This document shows positions 1-6,218 of a DNA stretch of 11,224 bases, piece by piece (the stretch's first letter is position 1; the number at the start of each line of letters is the position of its first letter). The position numbers were made by a program, and so were the translations under genes. Origin of the DNA: an uncultured Oceanobacillus sp. Its GTDB lineage: Bacteria > Bacillota > Bacilli > Bacillales > Amphibacillaceae. The stretch covers positions 1 to 11,224 of the forward strand of contig CALKWU010000125.1 of assembly GCA_938004015.1 (NCBI GenBank), in the 5' to 3' direction. Under the pieces are notes generated by a model, which worked only from the letters and a program-made list of their open reading frames with translations, was not told the origin of the DNA and made no database searches.

Positions 1-1
1 A

Positions 2-658
2 GCACTCTTTCAAACGGACAAGAAGAAGGTGTTTTTCCGTTCCATTCCGGCTTTGTTGATGCCTGTCATCATTTTGGGCGGCATTTACAGTGGGATTTTT
101 ACGCCTACGGAAGCGGCAGCGGTTGCCGGAATATACGGCCTGGTCATTTCGCTCATCGGAAGAACGTTGAAAGTGAAACAATTGTCGAAAGTGTTCGTTT
201 TGGCGGCTTTGTCTTCTGCGGCAATCTTGAGCATCATCGCGTTCAGCAACATGTTCAACTACTTGGTGACGCTTGAACGAATTCCGCAGAACATTTCCGA
301 ATATGCCATTTCCATCACGGACAATAGATATCTATTCTTGTTCTTAGTCTTCCTCATTTTATTTGTAGTCGGCATGTTCATGGAAACGAACGCGGCCGTT
401 TTGTTGATGGGAGTATTGCTGAGCCCTGCTGCGAAGGAATTCGGCATTCACCCGATCCATTTCGGCGTCATATTGGTCACGGCGATCGAAATCGGCTTGT
501 TGACTCCGCCGATGGCTGCAAACATTTACGTTTCGGCAAAAGTGAACAAAAGCTCGCTCGTCGAAATGTTCCCATACGTCATCTGGTTCTTGGGCGGAGC
601 AATACTGTTGGTGTTCATCATCATGTACGTGCCGTTCTTGACAACATGGTTCTTATAA
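2..658 (+). CDS. TRAP transporter large permease (DctM family), C-terminal fragment
   Basis: The reading frame is open from the left edge, so the 5' part of the gene lies outside the window. The visible 218 residues are about half of the roughly 425 usual for this family. It is the membrane-embedded large subunit of a tripartite ATP-independent periplasmic transporter, which uses ion gradients to import small organic acids delivered by a solute-binding protein. Diagnostic stretches are GGIYSGIFTPTEAAAVA (fragment residues 26-42) and GLLTPPMAANIYV (165-177), both typical of DctM. Hydrophobic segments lie near residues 14-52, 62-90, 109-142, 153-177 and 190-215. The small permease and the binding protein are presumably upstream. 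Only 18 bp separate it from the next gene, so the alcohol dehydrogenase is probably co-transcribed. The substrate cannot be inferred from this fragment. Family assignment is firm. Confidence 0.93.
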   Translation, partial: ALFQTDKKKVFFRSIPALLMPVIILGGIYSGIFTPTEAAAVAGIYGLVISLIGRTLKVKQLSKVFVLAALSSAAILSIIAFSNMFNYLVTLERIPQNISEYAISITDNRYLFLFLVFLILFVVGMFMETNAAVLLMGVLLSPAAKEFGIHPIHFGVILVTAIEIGLLTPPMAANIYVSAKVNKSSLVEMFPYVIWFLGGAILLVFIIMYVPFLTTWFL

Positions 659-676
659 CAGCGAAGGAGATCAATC

Positions 677-1792
677 ATGAACATTCCAAAATATTCACGA
701 GCAGCGGTGGTCCGGGAATTCAAAAAGCCGCTTGAGATTGAAAATGTACAAATACCGGAAACGATCGAACCGGAAGCCCTTTTGGTCAAAATAAAAAAAT
801 CGTCCATTTGCGGCACGGATATCCATTTATGGCAGGGAAATTTGAATTTGGACATCCACCTGCCAGTCATTTTGGGCCATGAAATGGTCGGCGAAATCGT
901 CGCGATCGGCGAAAACGCCGACAGAGATTCGGTCGGCCAACCGTTGGCTTTGGGCGACCGCGTCATTTGGGCGCATGCCGATTGCGGCAGCTGCCATTAT
1001 TGCACCGTCGAAAAAATGCCGACGCTTTGCACTAACCGAAGACAATACATGTATGAAACGATGGAAGAACACCCGTATTTGATGGGCGGATTTTCGGAAT
1101 ACGGTTATGTCTTGCCGAAATCCGGCCGGGTGAAAGTGCCGGACAGCGTCAGCGATTCGTTGGCGAGCCTATGCAGCTGCGCCTTCCGTTCGGTGATGCA
1201 CGCAATCAGACAATTGGGCGAGGTCAAACACACCGACAACGTTGTCGTCCAAGGGACAGGGCCATTGGGCTTGCTTGCGATATCGGTCCTCAAAGTGGCA
1301 GGGGCGGCAAAGATCATCGCCATCGGGGCGCCGGAAAACCGTTTGGCGATTGCGAAGGAAATGGGCGCAGACGAAATCATTTCAATTGACGAAGTGAAAG
1401 ATGTCAATGAACGGATCAAGCAAGTGTTGGAGCTGACGGACGGACTCGGCCCGGACATCGTGCTCGAATTTTCCGGTTTCCCGGGTGCTGTCGCGGAAGG
1501 CTTGCAATTCATCAAGAAGAACGGGAAATATTTGATCGTCGGCCAGTTGAGCGACGGTGAAACGACGATCCAACCGTCTTTGATCACGAAAAAGAACATC
1601 CAAATCATCGGTTCTTATTCAGGGGATATCAGCGATTACCATCTAGCCTTGAAATTCGTCGAAATGCACCAAGATCGTTTCCCGTTTCATAAATTGATCA
1701 CGAATGAATATTCATTGGATGAAATCAACGAAGCATTGACGAACATGAAAAACTTGAAAGAAATCAAGCCGATCATCAACATCGGTGGTTAA
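677..1792 (+). CDS. zinc-dependent alcohol dehydrogenase, MDR superfamily
   Basis: This predicts a cytosolic NAD(P)-dependent oxidoreductase interconverting an alcohol and an aldehyde or ketone; 371 residues is normal for the family. The GroES-like domain has catalytic zinc ligands C45 (in CGTD), H68 and E69 (in GHE), with C168 a possible further ligand. The structural-zinc lobe has C103, C106, C109 and C118, with eight residues before the last Cys rather than the seven of horse liver ADH. The Rossmann motif GTGPLG is at 193-198. The residue after the second beta strand, usually Asp or Glu in NAD-specific members, appears to be G217 (IAIGAPENRL), so cofactor preference is uncertain. The ATG at 677 follows AAGGAG (663-668) at 8 nt spacing. 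It lies just after the transporter gene and upstream of two more dehydrogenases, which suggests a shared catabolic pathway. The substrate is unknown. Confidence 0.9.
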   Translation: MNIPKYSRAAVVREFKKPLEIENVQIPETIEPEALLVKIKKSSICGTDIHLWQGNLNLDIHLPVILGHEMVGEIVAIGENADRDSVGQPLALGDRVIWAHADCGSCHYCTVEKMPTLCTNRRQYMYETMEEHPYLMGGFSEYGYVLPKSGRVKVPDSVSDSLASLCSCAFRSVMHAIRQLGEVKHTDNVVVQGTGPLGLLAISVLKVAGAAKIIAIGAPENRLAIAKEMGADEIISIDEVKDVNERIKQVLELTDGLGPDIVLEFSGFPGAVAEGLQFIKKNGKYLIVGQLSDGETTIQPSLITKKNIQIIGSYSGDISDYHLALKFVEMHQDRFPFHKLITNEYSLDEINEALTNMKNLKEIKPIINIGG

Positions 1793-1800
1793 ATGTAAAC

Positions 1801-1870
1801 AATGGCATGGTTTTGAACGGGTTTAAAGATAGATAAAAAAACTTTAAATGGCATGGTTTTCACGATAGAT
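1801..1870. repeat. direct and inverted repeats in the gap between the ADH and ALDH genes
   Basis: The 14-mer AATGGCATGGTTTT occurs at 1801-1814 and again at 1847-1860. GATAGAT occurs at 1828-1834 and 1864-1870. Between the 14-mers lies an inverted repeat, TTTAAAG (1822-1828) and CTTTAAA (1842-1848). The second 14-mer extends to TGGCATGGTTTTCA, which only loosely resembles a CcpA cre site because the central CG is not conserved. This could be a regulator site for the downstream aldehyde dehydrogenase genes or a short recent duplication. There is no T-run terminator here, so read-through from upstream is possible. The repeats are directly visible; the regulatory role is inference. Confidence 0.4.
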
Positions 1871-1928
1871 GATAGAATCCAGCTGGAACGTCAACATCAT
1901 CAAGACTTGAAAATAGGGGTGCTTACTT

Positions 1929-3353
1929 GTGACAGAGACTTACGGCAATTTGATCAACGGTGAGTGGATAAAGGACGGAGAAACGTTTGACGTTTTCAAC
2001 AAATATACGAACGAACCGATCGCAAAGATTTGCAAAGCGGACGAAGCTTTGACAAAAAAAGCGATCGATAACGCATATGAAACATTCAAAAATGAACGGC
2101 TTTCCGTGATTGAACGTCATGACATTTTGATGAAGGCGGTCGAATTGTTCAGAAAACATAAAGAAGAAATCGCACAAATCATCTGCGCGGAGGCCGGAAA
2201 AACGATCAGAGATGCACGAACGGAAGTCGAACGCGGCATTCAGACGTTCATCGCTTCGGCTGAAGAAGCGAAACGCATTTGCGGACAAGGCATGCCGATC
2301 CAGGCGATGCCTGGCAACGACGAAAAGATGGCCTTTTCGATCCGCGAACCGATTGGCGTGGTTTGTGCCATCACGCCTTTCAATTTCCCATTCAATTTGA
2401 CGGCCCATAAAATCGCCCCAGCAATTGCGGCGGGGAACACCGTCGTTTTGAAACCGGCGGAAAAAACACCGATCACCGCCATCAAAATGGGGGAAATCTT
2501 GCTTGAAGCTGGGCTGCCGAAAGGCTTTTTGAACATCGTGAACGGTTTTGGTCACGAAATCGGACCGATTTTGACTTCGGATGAAAGAATTGCCATGTAC
2601 ACGTTCACCGGAAGCCCGGCTGTCGGAAAACTGATCAAAAACAGCACCGGCATCCGGCCTGTGACGTTGGAATTGGGCAACAATTCGCCGAACATCATCC
2701 ATCACGACGTAAAAGATTTGGACCGCGCCGTCGAACTCGTCGTGACAAAAGGTTTCGGCAACTCCGGACAAGCGTGCATCGCCGTCCAACGTGTCTACGT
2801 TCATGAAGATATATATGAAGAAGTTTTGGAGAAAGCGAAGCAAATCGCCGAAAACTTGAAAGTCGGCGACCCGTCATTGGAAGAGACGGACGTCGGACCG
2901 ATGATCGGACTGGAAGAAGCGAAAAGAACGGAAAACTGGGTGAAAGAAGCGGTTGAACAAGGCGCGGAAATCGTCGTCGGCGGTAAACGGGAAGGCTCGT
3001 TGTTCCATCCGACGATCCTCAAAAACGTGACCGAAGAAATGAAAGTGATGTGCGAGGAAGTGTTCGCGCCTGTCATCAGCATCGTTCCGTACAACGATAT
3101 CGATGAAGTGTTCCAGAAGGTGAACGACTCCAAGTTCGGATTGCAGGCGGGCATCTTCACTTCCGACATCCATGTCGCCATGAAAGCCGCAAAAGAACTG
3201 GAATTCGGAGGCATCAACATCAACGATGTTTCCACCTTCCGGGCGGACATTTTACCGTACGGAGGCGTAAAAGACAGTGGCTTCGGCAAAGAAGGGCCGC
3301 GCAGTGCAATCGAAGAAATGACGGTGGAAAAAGTAATCACCATGCACATTTAA
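1929..3353 (+). CDS. NAD(P)-dependent aldehyde dehydrogenase
   Basis: This is a soluble enzyme of the ALDH superfamily oxidising an aldehyde to its carboxylate; 474 residues is the usual length. Catalytic and binding residues are all present: N152 in TPFNFP, K175 and E178 in LKPAE, FTGS at 226-229, general base E248 in TLELG, nucleophile C283 in GNSGQAC, and E377 to P381 (EVFAP). The GQACIAVQRVYV context resembles the lactaldehyde, non-phosphorylating glyceraldehyde-phosphate and semialdehyde branches more than betaine-aldehyde types, but the substrate cannot be fixed. The start is GTG at 1929, preceded by AGGGGTG (1915-1921) at 7 nt. It is followed within 9-18 bp by the iron-dependent dehydrogenase, so the two are surely one transcription unit. 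It probably oxidises the aldehyde made by one of the neighbouring alcohol dehydrogenases. Confidence 0.92.
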   Translation: MTETYGNLINGEWIKDGETFDVFNKYTNEPIAKICKADEALTKKAIDNAYETFKNERLSVIERHDILMKAVELFRKHKEEIAQIICAEAGKTIRDARTEVERGIQTFIASAEEAKRICGQGMPIQAMPGNDEKMAFSIREPIGVVCAITPFNFPFNLTAHKIAPAIAAGNTVVLKPAEKTPITAIKMGEILLEAGLPKGFLNIVNGFGHEIGPILTSDERIAMYTFTGSPAVGKLIKNSTGIRPVTLELGNNSPNIIHHDVKDLDRAVELVVTKGFGNSGQACIAVQRVYVHEDIYEEVLEKAKQIAENLKVGDPSLEETDVGPMIGLEEAKRTENWVKEAVEQGAEIVVGGKREGSLFHPTILKNVTEEMKVMCEEVFAPVISIVPYNDIDEVFQKVNDSKFGLQAGIFTSDIHVAMKAAKELEFGGININDVSTFRADILPYGGVKDSGFGKEGPRSAIEEMTVEKVITMHI

Positions 3354-3355
3354 AC

Positions 3356-3363
3356 GGAAAGGA
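3356..3363 (+). promoter_or_regulatory. ribosome binding site that decides the Fe-ADH start
   Basis: GGAAAGGA abuts the first in-frame ATG (3363), leaving no spacing, but lies 8 nt before a second in-frame ATG at 3372. The second ATG is therefore the more likely start. Confidence 0.6.
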
Positions 3364-3371
3364 TGCAAAAA

Positions 3372-4556
3372 ATGACGAGAACAGTATGGGAGTATTTTTC
3401 GACACAAAACATCATCTTTGGGAATGGTGCAATCCATCAAATCAATGACGTATTGAATCGATTCAAAGCAAAAAACGTACTCGTGGTCACCGACCAAGGA
3501 TTGGTGAAAGCAGGCATTCTCGACACCGTGCTGGAAGTCATCCGTAAAGGCGGCTTTCATATCGAAGTCTACGACCAAGCTGTACCCGAGGCGCCGCTTC
3601 CGAGCGTCATCGAAGCATATGAATTCGCCAAAGAAAAAAATTCGACCGACGTCATCATCGGCATCGGCGGCGGCAGCAGCATCGACTTGGCGAAAGTGAT
3701 CGCCTTGTTGATAAAATACGGCGGCCATCCGCGGGACTATTTCGCCGAAGGGAGCGTACCGGGCCCGATTGCTCCGCTCATCGCCATCCCGACGACTGCC
3801 GGGACAGGCTCCGAAGTGACCCAAGTTGCCGTCGTCAATGACGTGGAAAACAACTTGAAAGTCGGCATTTCCGACAATTACTTGCGCCCGGCCGTCGCGT
3901 TGTTGGATCCGAGTTTGACTGTGTCACTCCCCCCTTATGTGACGGCATGTTCAGGCATCGACGCCTTGTCGCATGCAATCGAATCGTTTACAGCGATTGA
4001 ATACAAAAACTTGAACGCGACCGGAAATATTTCGTTCCAAGGCTCTTACCCATTGACGGACGCATTGGCGCTGAAAGCGATCGAACTCATCGCCGACAAC
4101 CTCGTGATGGCCGTGCAGCAAGGCAGCAATTTGGAGGCCCGCACAAACATGATGCTGGGCAGCCTCCTTGCGGGGATGGCTTTCTCGAACGCAGGGAACT
4201 CGCTCGCTCACGCACTCGCTTATCCAATCGGCGGCAAAGTGAAATCGCCGCATGGCGAAGTGACCGGGTTGTTGTTGCCGCACGCGATGCGCTACAATTC
4301 GGAAGTGGCCAAAGAGAAAATGGAGCAAATTCGAAAAGTGTTCAATGTCGGGCATGGCGAAGCACATCCGGCGGACATCGTCGAAAAGATGCTCGAAGAC
4401 ATCGGACTTCCGACGAGACTTTCACAGATCGGAATCAAAGAAGAAGATTTGGAAGAAATCGCGGAAAAATCGTTGAAGATCGAGCGATTGATGCGCAACA
4501 ACCCTCGCGTGCCGGATAAAGACAGTTTGGTCGAATTGTTGCGGAAAGCTTACTGA
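3372..4556 (+). CDS. iron-containing (group III) alcohol dehydrogenase
   Basis: A cytosolic metal-dependent NAD(P)-linked alcohol dehydrogenase of the Fe-ADH family, 394 residues from the ATG at 3372 (397 if the ATG at 3363 is used). Counting from 3372, the glycine-rich dinucleotide-binding loop GGGSSID is at 99-105 and IPTTAGTGSE at 139-148. The four metal ligands are present: D197 and H201 (DALSHAIE), H280 (NSLAHALAYPIGG) and H294 (SPHGEV). The start at 3372 is preferred because the Shine-Dalgarno site touches the earlier ATG. It is 18 bp downstream of the aldehyde dehydrogenase and ends the operon, with a terminator 80 bp on. It could produce the aldehyde for that enzyme or work in the reverse, reducing direction. 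Members of this family act on diols, hydroxy acids and simple alcohols, so the substrate stays open. Confidence 0.92.
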   Translation: MTRTVWEYFSTQNIIFGNGAIHQINDVLNRFKAKNVLVVTDQGLVKAGILDTVLEVIRKGGFHIEVYDQAVPEAPLPSVIEAYEFAKEKNSTDVIIGIGGGSSIDLAKVIALLIKYGGHPRDYFAEGSVPGPIAPLIAIPTTAGTGSEVTQVAVVNDVENNLKVGISDNYLRPAVALLDPSLTVSLPPYVTACSGIDALSHAIESFTAIEYKNLNATGNISFQGSYPLTDALALKAIELIADNLVMAVQQGSNLEARTNMMLGSLLAGMAFSNAGNSLAHALAYPIGGKVKSPHGEVTGLLLPHAMRYNSEVAKEKMEQIRKVFNVGHGEAHPADIVEKMLEDIGLPTRLSQIGIKEEDLEEIAEKSLKIERLMRNNPRVPDKDSLVELLRKAY

Positions 4557-4636
4557 TGATTCGATGGTAGAAAAAGAATGAAACAATTGTATGACCTTCC
4601 TTTGGAGATAAAATGATGAAATGACATATTAGGTTG

Positions 4637-4668
4637 ATCCTGCTCAAGTGCTTGGGCAGGATTTTTTT
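4637..4668 (+). terminator. rho-independent terminator of the dehydrogenase operon
   Basis: ATCCTGCTCAA (4637-4647) and TTGGGCAGGAT (4652-4662) form an 11-bp stem with one T-G wobble and a GTGC loop, followed by seven T residues. It closes the TRAP/ADH/ALDH/Fe-ADH unit. Confidence 0.92.
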
Positions 4669-4739
4669 GTTTTTGATTGGCTTGCCTGATTCGATGCAAC
4701 GTGTGTCAGGGGATGTGGCCGGGGCATATCGGTTCGGAT

Positions 4740-4768
4740 TTGCTATTTCAACGTTCATCATACAAAAT
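4740..4768 (+). promoter_or_regulatory. weak candidate promoter for the membrane-protein gene
   Basis: TTGCTA (4740-4745) and CAAAAT (4763-4768) are 17 bp apart, each with 4 of 6 matches to sigma-A consensus. The gene needs its own promoter because it follows a strong terminator. This is the best pair seen by eye, but it is weak. Confidence 0.3.
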
Positions 4769-4859
4769 AAAGATGAAGGATGAAAACATTTTCTCTACAT
4801 TGATGGAAATGGGCTGTTGCGTCAAAGTTCATTTTGAACAATGTCAAGGGGAGCGCGAA

Positions 4860-5519
4860 ATGTTCCGGAAGTATCACTATTGGAAAAGGAAGCGAAAAAT
4901 AAATAAAGTCCGGCCCGGCGACGGCCGTCCGTTAAAACCGTATCGCTGGTGGCACATTTTCACCCGGTCGCTTTTTTACATCCGCCTGGTTGATGAGGAT
5001 GGCACGGAAAATGTGTACGCGGTGGATGTCCAATACTTCGCCGAAGAAGAAAAAGCCGATTTGTACAAGAACGGTAAGCGTATCGCCACGACGAGCCTGC
5101 CGGGGATTTTCCCGGTTCCGGGTGGCGAGATCGAGGTCGAGATGACGAATTACGGCATGAAACGGATGCATTACGTGACGGAATTGGACGAAAGGATGCT
5201 CTCGCCCGATCCGCTGTCGATGGAAGGCTTGCGCTTGCGCTTTGACAAACGGTTTCCAAGTGCCAGCAATGCGATCAAATACGCGGCAATCATCATTTTG
5301 TTGACGTCGATTGTGCTTGGTTTACCACAGCTGTTGCAGTTCATCACGAGCATCCCTTTCATTGCGGACAAAATCGGCACGTTCGAGTCGCCGATTCACT
5401 TGCCGGAATGGCTGAACACGATTTTGTTTTTCGGTGGGATTGCTGCCGCCTTTGAACGGGCGATCACCTTGCGCAACCATTGGCTGATTGATATGGATAC
5501 GAGCTGGTGGGAAGGGTAA
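4860..5519 (+). CDS. hypothetical membrane protein, two predicted helices near the C-terminus
   Basis: I do not recognise this family. From the ATG at 4860 the protein has 219 residues. The N-terminus is very basic (residues 1-35, rich in K, R, W and Y). Residues 36-130 look like a soluble beta-rich domain with no catalytic motif I can name. Two hydrophobic segments follow, at about 139-162 and 185-204, and the tail ends in DTSWWEG. The start is chosen because AAGGGGAG (4846-4853) lies 6 nt before it; the frame stays open upstream to 4677, but in-frame ATGs at 4773 and 4803 lack good ribosome binding sites. The gene stands alone between two terminators, and its composition matches the metabolic genes on its left rather than the cas genes on its right. 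The coding call is fairly sure; the function is unknown. Confidence 0.75.
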   Translation: MFRKYHYWKRKRKINKVRPGDGRPLKPYRWWHIFTRSLFYIRLVDEDGTENVYAVDVQYFAEEEKADLYKNGKRIATTSLPGIFPVPGGEIEVEMTNYGMKRMHYVTELDERMLSPDPLSMEGLRLRFDKRFPSASNAIKYAAIIILLTSIVLGLPQLLQFITSIPFIADKIGTFESPIHLPEWLNTILFFGGIAAAFERAITLRNHWLIDMDTSWWEG

Positions 5520-5546
5520 TGGCAAAATAAATTTCCTAAATAATAT

Positions 5547-5586
5547 AAGCAAACCTCGGAAAAGAGAAAAATTAAGAGGTTTGCTT
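5547..5586 (+). terminator. rho-independent terminator after the membrane-protein gene
   Basis: AAGCAAACCTC (5547-5557) and GAGGTTTGCTT (5576-5586) are a perfect 11-bp inverted repeat with an 18-nt loop, followed by a short T-rich tract (TTTATTATG). The long loop is slightly unusual, but the position 28 bp after the stop codon fits. It also marks the approximate edge of the AT-rich segment. Confidence 0.8.
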
Positions 5587-5639
5587 TTTATTATGTTTAT
5601 CATCCAATTTCTTATAGAACGAAATGTATAAAATAGATA

Positions 5640-5669
5640 GAAACGTTTCCTGATGTATGTTTCCCTGAT
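5640..5669. repeat. palindrome and imperfect direct repeat upstream of the short ORF
   Basis: GAAACGTTTC (5640-5649) is a perfect 10-bp palindrome. GTTTCCTGAT (5645-5654) recurs as GTTTCCCTGAT (5659-5669). Both lie between a possible -10 box (TATAAA, 5627-5632) and the short ORF's ribosome binding site, where an operator could sit. Confidence 0.35.
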
Positions 5670-5686
5670 ATAAGGGGAGTTTGAAA

Positions 5687-5779
5687 ATGAAGTGGTTGCA
5701 ACAGGAGTGCCTCAAAGATGCAACAGATATATGTGCGTTTTTTAATAAAAATATTAAGGTGGCATTAGGTAGAAAATGA
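5687..5779 (+). CDS. possible 30-residue short protein with a strong ribosome binding site
   Basis: The ATG at 5687 lies 7 nt after AAGGGGAG (5672-5679), as good a Shine-Dalgarno site as any in the window. The ORF encodes 30 residues, starting MKWLQQECLKDA and ending NIKVALGRK, with two Cys and a basic tail. Its TGA stop (5777-5779) overlaps an ATG (5776-5778) that opens an 11-codon frame, an ATGA arrangement like translational coupling. I know no family for it. It could be a real small protein or toxin-like peptide, the decayed start of a longer gene, or a chance ORF. No convincing promoter or terminator frames it: a TATAAA at 5627-5632 has no good -35 box, and a 5-bp stem with T-run at 5806-5823 is weak. 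Real translation is a guess based on the ribosome binding site. Confidence 0.3.
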   Translation: MKWLQQECLKDATDICAFFNKNIKVALGRK

Positions 5780-5828
5780 TTGGATTGATAAATAGAGAGA
5801 GTATTAATTGAACACAATTTTTAATCGG

Positions 5829-5843
5829 CATATATCATATATG
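5829..5843. repeat. 15-bp perfect palindrome CATATATCATATATG
   Basis: CATATAT and ATATATG flank a single C. Possible regulator site, although simple AT-rich palindromes also arise by chance in such sequence. Confidence 0.3.
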
Positions 5844-5968
5844 TTTTTAGAAAGTATTAGTATACCGTTTTTTCATTCTATTTTTATATATGTAGAGGTG
5901 GAAAGTTTGCTGTTTTTTCACCATCAATCGAAAAATATTTTTAACTCAAAGTGAGATGAAAATGAAAA

Positions 5969-5986
5969 ATAATTGTCCACAATTAT
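5969..5986. promoter_or_regulatory. 18-bp palindrome ATAATTGT-CC-ACAATTAT, candidate operator
   Basis: Two perfect 8-bp arms flank a CC centre. The core TTGTCCACA is one base off a DnaA box (TTATCCACA), but the full symmetry suits a dimeric repressor better. Its arms share AATTGT/ACAATT with the palindrome at 6190-6201 just before cas3. Confidence 0.4.
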
Positions 5987-6111
5987 CGTTTTAATTGTTT
6001 TCACCATTTAAAACATTCTCAAAAATGATTTATAAGGTATATGAGTTTATAATATTATCTTCATAAGCAAAATTGAATCTAACAAAATATTACAAATCAT
6101 CGAAATAAATT

Positions 6112-6201
6112 AACATTTTTACATAAATGTTGTAAAATGTTTATCAATATATGTAAATATTTACAAAAAACTTTCAGTTTGCATTATATATACAATTGTA
6201 T
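6112..6201 (+). promoter_or_regulatory. presumed cas operon promoter and operator region
   Basis: This is the 90 bp just before the cas3 ribosome binding site. It has AACATTT/AAATGTT (6112-6118 and 6125-6131), the perfect 14-bp palindrome TGTAAATATTTACA (6152-6165) and the perfect 12-bp palindrome ATACAATTGTAT (6190-6201). TTTACA/TGTAAA half-sites recur at 6118-6123, 6131-6136, 6152-6157 and 6160-6165. A possible sigma-A pair is TTTACA (6160-6165) with TATATA (6185-6190), but the 19-bp spacing is long; TACAAT at 6191-6196 is an alternative -10. The palindromes are certain; their function as repressor sites overlapping the promoter is inference. Confidence 0.45.
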
Positions 6202-6218
6202 GTTGTGGAGGAATAAAG

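Larger units (their letters stand above)
5587..6218. other. AT-rich region upstream of the cas operon without a conventional gene
   Basis: No long ORF here looks coding on either strand. The stretch holds one short ORF with a strong ribosome binding site (5687-5779), a 15-codon TTG mini-ORF at 5907-5954 preceded by GAGGTG (5895-5900), a perfect TATAAT at 6048-6053 without a matching -35 box, and several palindromes listed separately. It most likely contains the cas promoter and its operators. I see no tRNA, insertion sequence or intact CRISPR repeat in it. Confidence 0.6.

Noticed and set aside
1849..1862. TGGCATGGTTTTCA as a CcpA cre site
   Set aside because: The central CG and flanking purine of the cre consensus are not kept, leaving too many mismatches for a confident call.
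1923..2843. Long antisense ORF of 306 codons opposite the aldehyde dehydrogenase gene
   Set aside because: It is a shadow of a gene with all ALDH catalytic residues; the antisense product shows no family features and has low-complexity Asp/Arg/Phe-rich sequence.
5695..5724. GTTGCA...TGCAAC with terminal symmetry and near-repeat length, considered as a lone CRISPR repeat
   Set aside because: Only the 6-bp ends are symmetrical, it occurs once, and it does not resemble a type I-C repeat stem. It also lies inside the short ORF.
5572..5817. 81-codon antisense ORF between the membrane-protein gene and cas3
   Set aside because: It starts at TTG without a Shine-Dalgarno site, overlaps the terminator stem, and has composition typical of random AT-rich sequence.
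5969..5986. DnaA box (TTGTCCACA against TTATCCACA) hinting at a replication origin
   Set aside because: It is a single imperfect box fully contained in a symmetrical palindrome, with no cluster of boxes and no replication gene nearby.
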